This document shows positions 6,599 through 11,610 of a stretch of DNA of 11,610 nt, one piece after another. Under the pieces are notes generated by a model, which did not search any database, was not told the DNA's origin, and worked only from the letters and a program-made list of their open reading frames with translations. Position numbers and translations under genes: made by a program. Source of the stretch: Rhodocyclaceae bacterium (GTDB taxonomy: Bacteria; Pseudomonadota; Gammaproteobacteria; Burkholderiales; Rhodocyclaceae). The stretch is taken from positions 1 to 11,610 of the forward strand of contig JAUXNZ010000232.1 of assembly GCA_030682595.1 (NCBI GenBank), written 5' to 3'. Position 1 is the first letter of the stretch; the number at the start of each line of letters is the position of its first letter.

Positions 6599-6847
6599 TC
6601 AACCGGCCGTGAGTTTCTTGAACTTTGCCATCAACTGATCCTTGGTTTCGACGTGGTCCGGGTCTTCCGGGATGCAGTCGACGGGGCAAACTTCGCGGCA
6701 CTGGGGGGTGTCGTAGTGACCGACGCATTCGGTGCATTTGTCGGGATCGATGATGTAAATCTCGTCACCCTGCGAAATCGCGTTGTTCGGGCACTCGGGC
6801 TCGCACACATCGCAATTGATGCATTCGTCGGTGATGATCAGGGCCAT
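6599..6847 (-). CDS. YfhL-family 2[4Fe-4S] ferredoxin
   Basis: An 82-residue low-potential electron carrier of the Allochromatium/YfhL type. Cys9, Cys12, Cys15 and Cys19 form the first CxxCxxCxxxCP motif. The second has Cys38 and Cys41, then a 6-8 residue insertion (VGHYDTPQ) before Cys50 and Cys54, which marks this subfamily. A further Cys58 follows. By homology cluster I uses Cys9/12/15/54 and cluster II Cys19/38/41/50. The C-terminal Lys-rich helix is also typical. AGAGGA lies at good spacing before the ATG. It comes 23 bp after coaD and closes the M16-M16-rsmD-coaD operon. coaD-ferredoxin adjacency is common in proteobacteria, but the redox partner is not known. Confidence 0.95.
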   Translation of the reverse strand: MALIITDECINCDVCEPECPNNAISQGDEIYIIDPDKCTECVGHYDTPQCREVCPVDCIPEDPDHVETKDQLMAKFKKLTAG

Positions 6848-6870
6848 GGCTTTTTCCTCTCGCTTGCGGA

Positions 6871-7371
6871 TTATTGTGTCTTTGTCTGTTGTCTTAATTT
6901 TTCCGCCAGTTTTTCAACCACCAGCGGATGCACGAATTGTGAAACATCGCCCCCCAGCAGCGCGATCTCCCGCACCATCGTCGCCGAGATGAACATGTAC
7001 TGCTCGCCCGGCGTGAGGAACAGGGTTTCGATGTCGGGATGCAGGCGGCGGTTCATGCCGGCCATCTGGAATTCATATTCGAAGTCGGAAGCGGCACGCA
7101 GGCCGCGCACGATGACCCGCGCATTGCGCTCGCGCAGAAAATCCATGAGCAGGCCGGAGAAGCCGATTACCTTGACGTTCGGCAGGTCGCGGGTGAGCTC
7201 GCGCGCCATCGCGACCCGGTCTTCCAGCGAGAAGATCGGGTGCTTGCCAGAGCTTGCGGCGATGCCGACGACGACATGGGCAAACAGCCGCGCAGCGCGG
7301 CGCACCAAATCCTCGTGCCCCCGCGTGAAGGGATCGAAGGTGCCTGGATAGACGGCGATGCCGTTGTTCAT
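6871..7371 (-). CDS. coaD: Pantetheine-phosphate adenylyltransferase
   Basis: Joins ATP and 4'-phosphopantetheine to dephospho-CoA, the penultimate step of coenzyme A synthesis. With ATG at 7371 it has 166 residues, close to the usual 160. It carries the nucleotidyltransferase motif YPGTFDPFTRGH (8-19, with Thr11 and His19), SSGKHPIF, VRGLRAASDFEYEFQM, and the C-terminal ISATMVRE. A longer frame from TTG at 7392 (MGRPGGS...) was not used: those residues come from the palindromic repeat upstream, while MNNGIAVYPGTFDP is the typical family start. The gene lies 82 bp after rsmD, and that gap is filled by the repeat. Confidence 0.96.
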   Translation of the reverse strand: MNNGIAVYPGTFDPFTRGHEDLVRRAARLFAHVVVGIAASSGKHPIFSLEDRVAMARELTRDLPNVKVIGFSGLLMDFLRERNARVIVRGLRAASDFEYEFQMAGMNRRLHPDIETLFLTPGEQYMFISATMVREIALLGGDVSQFVHPLVVEKLAEKLRQQTKTQ

Positions 7372-7376
7372 GCTGC

Positions 7377-7445
7377 CGCCGGGCCGCCCCAAGGCAGCAT
7401 GCGCCCCCCGGTGGGGGGCAGCGAACGCAGTGCGTGTGGGGGGCT
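7377..7445 (-). repeat. GC-rich palindromic element, copy 1 (between rsmD and coaD)
   Basis: Read on the minus strand, the element runs AGCCCCCC, a short GC-rich linker containing GTTCGCT, a C6/G6 hairpin with perfect 7-bp stem (7403-7419), then TTGGGGCGGCCCGGCGGC. The same order of blocks occurs at 11382-11455 in ftsY: AGCCCCCC, CTTCGCT, C6/G5 hairpin, GGGGCGGCCCG. The element is open in a frame that starts at ATG 7457 (overlapping the rsmD TGA) and stops at 7368 (overlapping the coaD ATG), so it would encode a 29-residue linking peptide. Similar GC-rich elements are common in betaproteobacterial genomes (from memory); I cannot name the family. Confidence 0.75.
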
Positions 7446-7453
7446 AGTTGTGT

Positions 7454-7987
7454 TCATAAATGTTCCAGCAAGTGATAGAAAACCTGGCCCGCCTGACCCT
7501 GCTTCACGGTCTGCCAGTCGCCCAGCGAAGCAATGCGCCGCTCGGCCTCCGCGTAAATCCGCATACCGGGCCTGGCCAGCCCCGGCAAGAGCGGCGCCAC
7601 TTTTTCCAGCCAACCCTGTCGATAGGGCGGATCAAGCAGCAATAGGTCGAAAGAAGGACTCGCCGTGGCGGCAAATTCTAGCGCATCCGCCCGTTGCAGC
7701 CGCAGCCGCGCGCAGGCAAAAACAGCGGCATTCTGCCTTAGCCGCGCGAAAGCACCTTGATCGCGCTCAACCAGCACCACGCCTGCCGCGCCGCGCGAGG
7801 CGCACTCGAAGCCCAGAATGCCACTGCCGGCGAACAAATCGAGGCACTGCCAGCCCGTCAGATCCTGCCCGAGCCAGTTGAACAGGGTCTCGCGCACGCG
7901 GTCCGGCGTTGGCCGCAAGCCCGGCGTGTCGGCAACCTGAACCAGCCGGCTGCGCCATTCGCCGCCGGTGATGCGGATATGGGACAT
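7454..7987 (-). CDS. rsmD: 16S rRNA (guanine(966)-N(2))-methyltransferase
   Basis: Class I SAM-dependent enzyme that methylates G966 of 16S rRNA late in 30S assembly. It has 177 residues. Motifs are RITGGEWRSR (5-14), the family signature LRPTPDRVRETLFNWL (24-39), the SAM-binding motif LDLFAGSGILGFE (49-61), and the catalytic DPPY (119-122). Its ATG overlaps the stop of the upstream M16 gene by one base (TGATG), so it is coupled to it. rsmD-coaD order is usual. The last codons overlap the potential start of the short linking frame in the palindromic repeat. Confidence 0.96.
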   Translation of the reverse strand: MSHIRITGGEWRSRLVQVADTPGLRPTPDRVRETLFNWLGQDLTGWQCLDLFAGSGILGFECASRGAAGVVLVERDQGAFARLRQNAAVFACARLRLQRADALEFAATASPSFDLLLLDPPYRQGWLEKVAPLLPGLARPGMRIYAEAERRIASLGDWQTVKQGQAGQVFYHLLEHL

Positions 7988-9273
7988 CAGTCGGCGGCAA
8001 CAATCACCGTCACGAGATTTTCCGGCTTCACATGCCGCCGGAAGGCTGCCCTGACGTCATCCCGGGTGATGGCGGCGACTTTGCGCGGGAATTGGTCGAG
8101 GTAGTCGAGTGGCAGGCCATGGAAGCCGATCAGCGACAGGTGGGCAAGCAGCTTGGCGTTGCTGTCGATGCGCAGCGCCTGACCGTCGATGAGGTTCTTC
8201 TTTGCGGCGGCGAGTTCCTGCGCGGTCGGGCCCTCGGCGAGGAATTTCGTCAGCACCGCGTCGACTACCTGCAAGGCATCGTCCGCCTGTTCCCGTTTGG
8301 TCTGCAGACCGATCTGGAAGGGGCCGGGCAAGACGCGTGGGGCGAAGGTGGAATAAACGCTGTAGGCGTAGCCGCGTTTTTCGCGCACCTCTTTCATCAG
8401 CCGCGAGACGAAACCGCCGCCGCCGAGCGTGTAGTTGCCGACCAGCAGGGCGAAATAGTCGGGATCGGTGCGCGTAATCGTCGGCAGGCCGACATGGATG
8501 TGCGATTGCGCGGCCGGGTGGGCGACCTTGAGCGTTTCGCGTTGCGGCAACGTGACGGGCGGCAATGCGGCAACCGGTTCGCCCGCGGGCAGCGCTTCGG
8601 TCAACTGGACGGCGATGGCTTCGGCCTCGCTTCTCGACACGTCGCCGATGATCGACACCACTGCGCCACGCGCCGTGTAGTAGGTCTGGTAAAAGGTCAC
8701 GAGATCGTCGCGGACGACCTTCGCCACGCTCTCGGGTGTCGCCACATTGCCGTAGGGATGCCCGGGATAGAGCGCGGCCACAAAGCGCTTGCCGGCGATG
8801 GCGTCGGGGCGCGTGTCGGCTTCTTTCAGGCTTTCGATGGTGCGCGTCTTCTCGCGCGCCAGCACGGCTTCGGGAAAAGTCGGCGCTGACAGGACGGCGC
8901 GCATGAGCGCCAGTGCGCCGGTTTTCTCCGTGGCGAAGCTGAGCGTGCGCAAGTTCACGCTGGCCTTGTCGTGATCGGAACCGGAGGACAGGCGCGCGCC
9001 GAGGTCGACGAGCCGCCCGGAGATCTGTTCCTCGTCGAGGCTGCCTGCGCCGGCGTCGAGCAGGCTGGCGGTGAGGCTGGCCACGCCGGACTTGTCGGCC
9101 GGGCTACGCGCACCACCAGCAACGAAATCGATTTGCACGTCAAGAATGGGCAGGTCGCGGCTGGCGACGAAATACACCTTCGCGCCGGTCGGGGCAACCC
9201 AGTGCTGGATCTGCGGGCCGGCCTGGACAAAGCTGCTGAATGCGGCAATCAGCAAGGCAATAAATGTTCGCAT
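7987..9273 (-). CDS. M16-family peptidase-like protein, non-catalytic partner
   Basis: 428 residues with a Sec signal peptide (MRTFIALLIAAFSSFVQA, likely cut before GPQ), so periplasmic. It has two M16 (pitrilysin/insulinase-like) domains, with GGGGFVSRLMKEVREKRGYAYSV (284-306) in the second, including the Arg/Tyr pair. Where catalytic members have HxxEH it reads VASLTASLLDAG (64-75), so it cannot bind zinc. This fits the known pattern of an active/inactive M16 pair. I chose ATG 9273 because GAGGAAG lies six bases upstream; a TTG at 9288 overlapping the previous stop would add five residues. It lies 11 bp after the catalytic gene and overlaps rsmD. A 25-bp sequence at 8875-8899 (AVLSAPTF region) recurs in the neighbour and in ispE. 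Confidence 0.92.
   Translation of the reverse strand: MRTFIALLIAAFSSFVQAGPQIQHWVAPTGAKVYFVASRDLPILDVQIDFVAGGARSPADKSGVASLTASLLDAGAGSLDEEQISGRLVDLGARLSSGSDHDKASVNLRTLSFATEKTGALALMRAVLSAPTFPEAVLAREKTRTIESLKEADTRPDAIAGKRFVAALYPGHPYGNVATPESVAKVVRDDLVTFYQTYYTARGAVVSIIGDVSRSEAEAIAVQLTEALPAGEPVAALPPVTLPQRETLKVAHPAAQSHIHVGLPTITRTDPDYFALLVGNYTLGGGGFVSRLMKEVREKRGYAYSVYSTFAPRVLPGPFQIGLQTKREQADDALQVVDAVLTKFLAEGPTAQELAAAKKNLIDGQALRIDSNAKLLAHLSLIGFHGLPLDYLDQFPRKVAAITRDDVRAAFRRHVKPENLVTVIVAAD
8875..8899 (-). repeat. 25-bp dispersed repeat, copy 2 (inside the inactive M16 gene, sense)
   Basis: The minus strand reads CGCCGTCCTG through GCGCCGACTTTT and encodes AVLSAPTF. It matches 10716-10692 at 24 of 25 bases in the same reading frame, and the ispE copy at 23 of 25. 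Here the encoded motif fits the M16 family (APTFPEAVL), so this may be the native source of the sequence. Confidence 0.55.
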
Positions 9274-9284
9274 GGCGGGCTTCC

Positions 9285-10757
9285 TCAATGACGCACCGCA
9301 AACGCGGGCTTTTTCTGCGCTGCCGGATCAATCGGCTGCGGGTCGAGCACCGACACGGTGAGCGTGTCGTCGCTGAAATATTGCTTTGCCACGGCCTGCA
9401 CTTCCGCCGCGGTCACGCTACGAATCTTTTCCAGCAGTTTGTCGATGTCACTCCAATGGATTCCCGTGGCTTCGGCAAAGCCGATTTCCATGGCCTGGGC
9501 CATCAGCGAATCGCGCTTGTACACCTGTGCGGCGATGGTCTGGGTCTTGACGCGCTGCAACTCTTCCTCGGTCACGCCCTCCTCCTGAATGCGGATGATT
9601 TCAGCTTTCAGGGCGGCCTCCAGCTCAGCGACGGTCTTGCCGGCCGCGGCCGATCCGGCGAGCAGGAACAGCGCTTCGCCGCGCAGCGTGGCGTCGTACC
9701 AGGCGCTCGCCGACTGGGCGATTTTCTCGCCGCGCACCAGGCGCTTGGGGAAACGCGCCGCATCGTTGCCGGCAAGCAGCGCGGCCAGCACTTCGAGCGC
9801 ATAGGGGTCGCGGTCCTGGTCGACGTCCTTGAGCCTGGGCGCCTTCCAGGCCATCAGGATATAGGGCAGCTGTGCCGGCGCCTTCACCGTGACGCGCCGC
9901 TGGCCGGTCTGTAGCGGTTCGTTTTGCGGCTTGCGGTTCGGCAGGGATCGGGCCTGGTGTTTGCCATAGGTCTGTTCTGCGAGACGGAACACCTCGCGAT
10001 GATCGACATCGCCCGCCACAACGACATAGGCATTATTGGGCGCATACCAGGCGCGATACCAGGCGCGCGCATCCTGCCAGGTCATGCTCTTCAGGTCGTC
10101 CATCCAGCCGATGACCGGCCGGCGATAGGGGTGGGCGGTGAAGGCCGCCGCGTTGAGCGCCTCATACACGCGTGCCTGCGGATTGTCGTCGGTGCGCAGG
10201 CGCCGCTCTTCCATCACCACCTGGATCTCGGCGGCGAATTCCTCGGGCTGCAGTTGCAGATTGACCATGCGGTCGGCTTCGAGCCGCATCATCTCGGGCA
10301 GAGCACTCTTCGGCACGATCTGGAAATAAGCGGTGTAGTCGAGGCTGGTGAAGGCGTTGTCGCGCCCGCCCGCTTCCGCCACGCGCTTGTTGAACTCGCC
10401 GGGTTTCAGTGTCTTGGTCCCCTTGAACATCATGTGTTCGAGTACATGGGCGACGCCCGATGTGCCGTCCTTTTCGTCCATCGCCCCGGCGCGATACCAG
10501 ACCATATGGACGACGGTGGGGGCGCGGCGGTCTTCCTTGACGATGACGCGCAGGCCGTTGGCGAGTGTCTTTTCGAAGGTCGTTTCCTGACCTGCAAAAC
10601 TCGGCGCTGCAGAGACAGCAAGGACGAGGGCGGCTATTCCGAGTTTGGTGAAGACTAACCGGCGTAGCCGGTTAAGCGCAGCGGCCGGAACAAAAGTCGG
10701 CGCTGGCAGGACGGCGGCGACAAGCAGCCAAAGGATGGAAAACTTATTGTTTTTCAT
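9285..10757 (-). CDS. M16-family zinc metallopeptidase, catalytic subunit, with doubled signal-like N terminus
   Basis: Predicted periplasmic zinc protease of the pitrilysin/insulinase family, 490 residues from ATG 10757. The inverted zinc motif HVLEH is at about 104-108, and a third ligand Glu lies in VVMEER (about 183-184). The second domain shows FAEATGIHWSDIDKLLEKI. It precedes the inactive partner, so the two probably act as a pair. Odd: the N terminus holds two hydrophobic segments in tandem, FSILWLLVAAVLPAPTF and LGIAALVLAVSAAPSFA, separated by the basic stretch NRLRRLVFTK. The second looks like the normal signal peptide, but no usable start codon precedes it. The first may make a membrane anchor or a longer signal. 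A 515-residue frame from 10832 exists, but its added residues lack family character and run through the promoter region. Confidence 0.93.
   Translation of the reverse strand: MKNNKFSILWLLVAAVLPAPTFVPAAALNRLRRLVFTKLGIAALVLAVSAAPSFAGQETTFEKTLANGLRVIVKEDRRAPTVVHMVWYRAGAMDEKDGTSGVAHVLEHMMFKGTKTLKPGEFNKRVAEAGGRDNAFTSLDYTAYFQIVPKSALPEMMRLEADRMVNLQLQPEEFAAEIQVVMEERRLRTDDNPQARVYEALNAAAFTAHPYRRPVIGWMDDLKSMTWQDARAWYRAWYAPNNAYVVVAGDVDHREVFRLAEQTYGKHQARSLPNRKPQNEPLQTGQRRVTVKAPAQLPYILMAWKAPRLKDVDQDRDPYALEVLAALLAGNDAARFPKRLVRGEKIAQSASAWYDATLRGEALFLLAGSAAAGKTVAELEAALKAEIIRIQEEGVTEEELQRVKTQTIAAQVYKRDSLMAQAMEIGFAEATGIHWSDIDKLLEKIRSVTAAEVQAVAKQYFSDDTLTVSVLDPQPIDPAAQKKPAFAVRH
10595..10705 (-). repeat. In-frame 15-bp direct repeat bracketing the second signal segment
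   Basis: CAAAACTCGGCGCTG (10595-10609, plus strand) and CAAAAGTCGGCGCTG (10691-10705) match at 14 of 15 bases. They are 96 nt apart, exactly 32 codons, and encode APSF and APTF at the ends of the two hydrophobic segments of the M16 protein. This suggests an in-frame tandem duplication or insertion. Confidence 0.55.
10656..10674. repeat. Short palindrome inside the M16 signal region
   Basis: TAACCGGC (10656-10663) and GCCGGTTA (10667-10674) form a perfect 8-bp stem around GTA. In the M16 frame it encodes NRLRRL, the basic stretch between the two hydrophobic segments. It may be the core of a small inserted element. I see no second copy in the window. Confidence 0.5.
10692..10716 (-). repeat. 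25-bp dispersed repeat, copy 3 (in the catalytic M16 signal region, sense)
   Basis: The minus strand reads CGCCGTCCTG through GCGCCGACTTTT and encodes AVLPAPTF in the first hydrophobic segment. It differs by one base from each of the other two copies (8875-8899 and 3221-3245). Here the peptide is not a family feature, so this copy looks acquired. Confidence 0.6.
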
Positions 10758-10771
10758 GGCTCTGCAGGGCG

Positions 10772-10799
10772 TTGAATTAGAATGGCGGCCGTGCATCAT
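10772..10799 (+). promoter_or_regulatory. Possible promoter for ftsY
   Basis: TTGAAT (10772-10777) and CATCAT (10794-10799) are 4/6 matches each to -35 and -10, spaced by 16 bases. The -10 overlaps that of the opposing M16 promoter, so the two could compete. Weak evidence. Confidence 0.25.
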
Positions 10800-10821
10800 A
10801 GCGCGACCCTGCTTACGACAA
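10795..10821 (-). promoter_or_regulatory. Possible promoter for the M16-rsmD-coaD-ferredoxin operon
   Basis: On the minus strand TTGTCG (10821-10816) and TATGAT (10800-10795) resemble -35 and -10 boxes. The -10 is a 5/6 match, but the spacer is only 15 bases, shorter than ideal. The start would lie near 10788, leaving a leader of about 30 bases before the M16 ATG. Confidence 0.35.
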
Positions 10822-10830
10822 TTCACCCCC

Positions 10831-11610
10831 ATGTTTGGTTTCCTGAAAAAGAGTCAAGGCGCCACGGACGCGCCGAAACCGTCCTGGACGGAACGCCTGA
10901 AAGCGGGCCTCGCGCGCACCCGGGCCGCGCTGACCACCCCGCTCGGCGAGCTGTTCTCCCGCGCGAAGATCGATGACGAACTGCTCGAAGAGCTCGAATC
11001 GACGCTGCTGATGGCCGATTGCGGCATCGACGCGACGACCTGGCTGCTGACCGAGCTGCGCGCGAAGGTGAAGAAGGAGAAGATCGAGTCGCCCGCCGCC
11101 CTGCGCGAGGCGCTGATCGAGTTGCTGACGCAGCTCCTGACCCCGCTCGAACAACCGCTCGACCTGAATCACCCAACGCAGAATCAGCGCCCCTTCATCA
11201 TCATGATCGCCGGCGTCAACGGCGCGGGCAAAACCACCTCGATCGGCAAGCTGGCCAAGCAGTTCCAGAACGAAGGCCACACCGTGCTGCTCGCCGCCGG
11301 CGACACCTTCCGTGCCGCTGCCCGCGAACAACTCACCGAATGGGGCCGCCGCAATGACGTGACGGTGATCGCCCAGCCATCAGCCCCCCCCGCCAACCTC
11401 GCTTCGCTCGGTTCTCCCCCCAAGGGGGCGAAAAACCCTCGGGGCGGCCCGTCGAGTTTTTCCGGCGATCCGGCGGCCGTGGTCTTCGACGCGATCGGCG
11501 CGGCGCGCGCCCGCGGCATCGACGTGATGATGGCCGACACGGCGGGCCGCCTGCCGACACAATTGAACCTGATGGAAGAAATTGCCAAGGTGCGCCGCGT
11601 CATCCAGAAG
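10831..11610 (+). CDS. ftsY: Signal recognition particle receptor FtsY, partial, with an in-frame repeat insertion
   Basis: FtsY is the SRP receptor GTPase that docks ribosome-SRP complexes at the inner membrane for cotranslational export. 260 codons are visible without a stop; the gene continues past the window. It begins MFGFLKK and has a short N-terminal helix region, then the N domain (ELLEELESTLLMADCGID). The G domain shows P-loop GVNGAGKTTSIGKLA (128-142), DTFRAAAREQL (158-168) and DTAGRLPT (236-243). Between VTVIAQ (177-182) and SGDPAAVVFDAI (211-222), where homologues have only one or two residues, there are 28 extra residues (183-210) made by a palindromic repeat; the frame is kept. 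No Shine-Dalgarno sequence precedes the ATG. An essential gene, so the insertion, if real, must be tolerated. Confidence 0.95.
   Translation, partial: MFGFLKKSQGATDAPKPSWTERLKAGLARTRAALTTPLGELFSRAKIDDELLEELESTLLMADCGIDATTWLLTELRAKVKKEKIESPAALREALIELLTQLLTPLEQPLDLNHPTQNQRPFIIMIAGVNGAGKTTSIGKLAKQFQNEGHTVLLAAGDTFRAAAREQLTEWGRRNDVTVIAQPSAPPANLASLGSPPKGAKNPRGGPSSFSGDPAAVVFDAIGAARARGIDVMMADTAGRLPTQLNLMEEIAKVRRVIQK
11382..11455 (+). repeat. GC-rich palindromic element, copy 2 (in frame inside ftsY)
   Basis: Block order matches 7445-7377 on the minus strand: AGCCCCCC, GCTTCGCT, a C6/G5 hairpin (11416-11428), then GGGGCGGCCCG. The full extra segment relative to FtsY homologues is about 84 nt (11377-11460), a multiple of three. 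It is read as ANLASLGSPPKGAKNPRGGP, similar in frame and pattern to the peptide of copy 1 (HALRSLPPTGG then GGP). No clear target-site duplication is visible. Confidence 0.75.

Noticed and set aside
7372..7392. N-terminal extension of CoaD (MGRPGGS) from TTG 7392
   Set aside because: These codons are the right end of the palindromic repeat; the family starts at the MNNGIAVYPGTFDP position.
7403..7419. C6/G6 hairpin as an intrinsic terminator between rsmD and coaD
   Set aside because: No T run follows on either strand and the same hairpin occurs inside ftsY, so it is better explained as part of the repeat.
7368..7613. 81-residue minus-strand frame over the rsmD end and the repeat
   Set aside because: Its first two thirds are an out-of-frame shadow of rsmD. 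Only the last 29 codons, from ATG 7457, are of interest and are discussed as the bridge frame.
9285..10832. 515-residue version of the catalytic M16 protein starting at 10832
   Set aside because: The first 25 residues have no family match and run through the likely promoter region; ATG 10757 directly precedes the first hydrophobic segment.

Overview
The window is GC-rich, gene-dense chromosomal DNA from a betaproteobacterium, most likely Rhodocyclales-like. The evidence is the gene order (TPR protein, lolB, ispE, tRNA-Gln, prs, rplY, pth, ychF, with mutM divergent), the M16 protease pair next to rsmD-coaD-ferredoxin, ftsY divergent from that pair, and the style of the proteins. This placement is inference; no ribosomal RNA is visible. 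All gene families here are housekeeping ones. There is no CRISPR array, transposase, prophage or defence gene.

Layout. Positions 1-5687 (minus strand) hold one long gene train: TPR protein (split by an in-frame TAA), lolB, ispE, tRNA-Gln(TTG), prs, rplY, pth (split by an in-frame TAG) and the first codons of ychF. The overlaps TPR/lolB (TTGA), lolB/ispE (ATGA) and pth/ychF (ATGA) suggest translational coupling. A good sigma70-type promoter sits across the end of ispE and probably starts a tRNA-Gln-prs-rplY-pth-ychF transcript. mutM (plus) is divergent from the TPR gene. From 6599 to 10757 (minus) lies a second operon: catalytic M16 protease, inactive M16 partner, rsmD, coaD and a YfhL-type ferredoxin. 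ftsY (plus) is divergent from it and runs off the right end.

The unusual layer is short repeated sequence inside or between essential genes. (1) A GC-rich palindromic element of about 70 bp occurs twice: between rsmD and coaD, and in frame inside the GTPase domain of ftsY, where it adds about 28 residues. Both copies are open in the same reading frame of the element and encode similar peptides. This resembles in principle the Rickettsia palindromic elements that insert into genes. (2) A 25-bp sequence occurs three times with 1-2 mismatches, in ispE (antisense) and in both M16 genes (sense). In ispE it lies in a segment that looks about 15 residues longer than the family norm. (3) The catalytic M16 protein has two signal-peptide-like segments in tandem, joined by a small palindrome and flanked by a 15-bp direct repeat 96 nt apart. 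(4) Two otherwise intact genes, pth and the TPR gene, each carry one in-frame stop; pth is normally essential. Sequencing or assembly error is the leading alternative for the stops and must be excluded first.

Together the genes cover translation (pth, rplY, rsmD, tRNA-Gln, ychF), nucleotide, cofactor and isoprenoid precursors (prs, coaD, ispE), DNA repair (mutM), and envelope or protein export functions (lolB, ftsY, M16 proteases).
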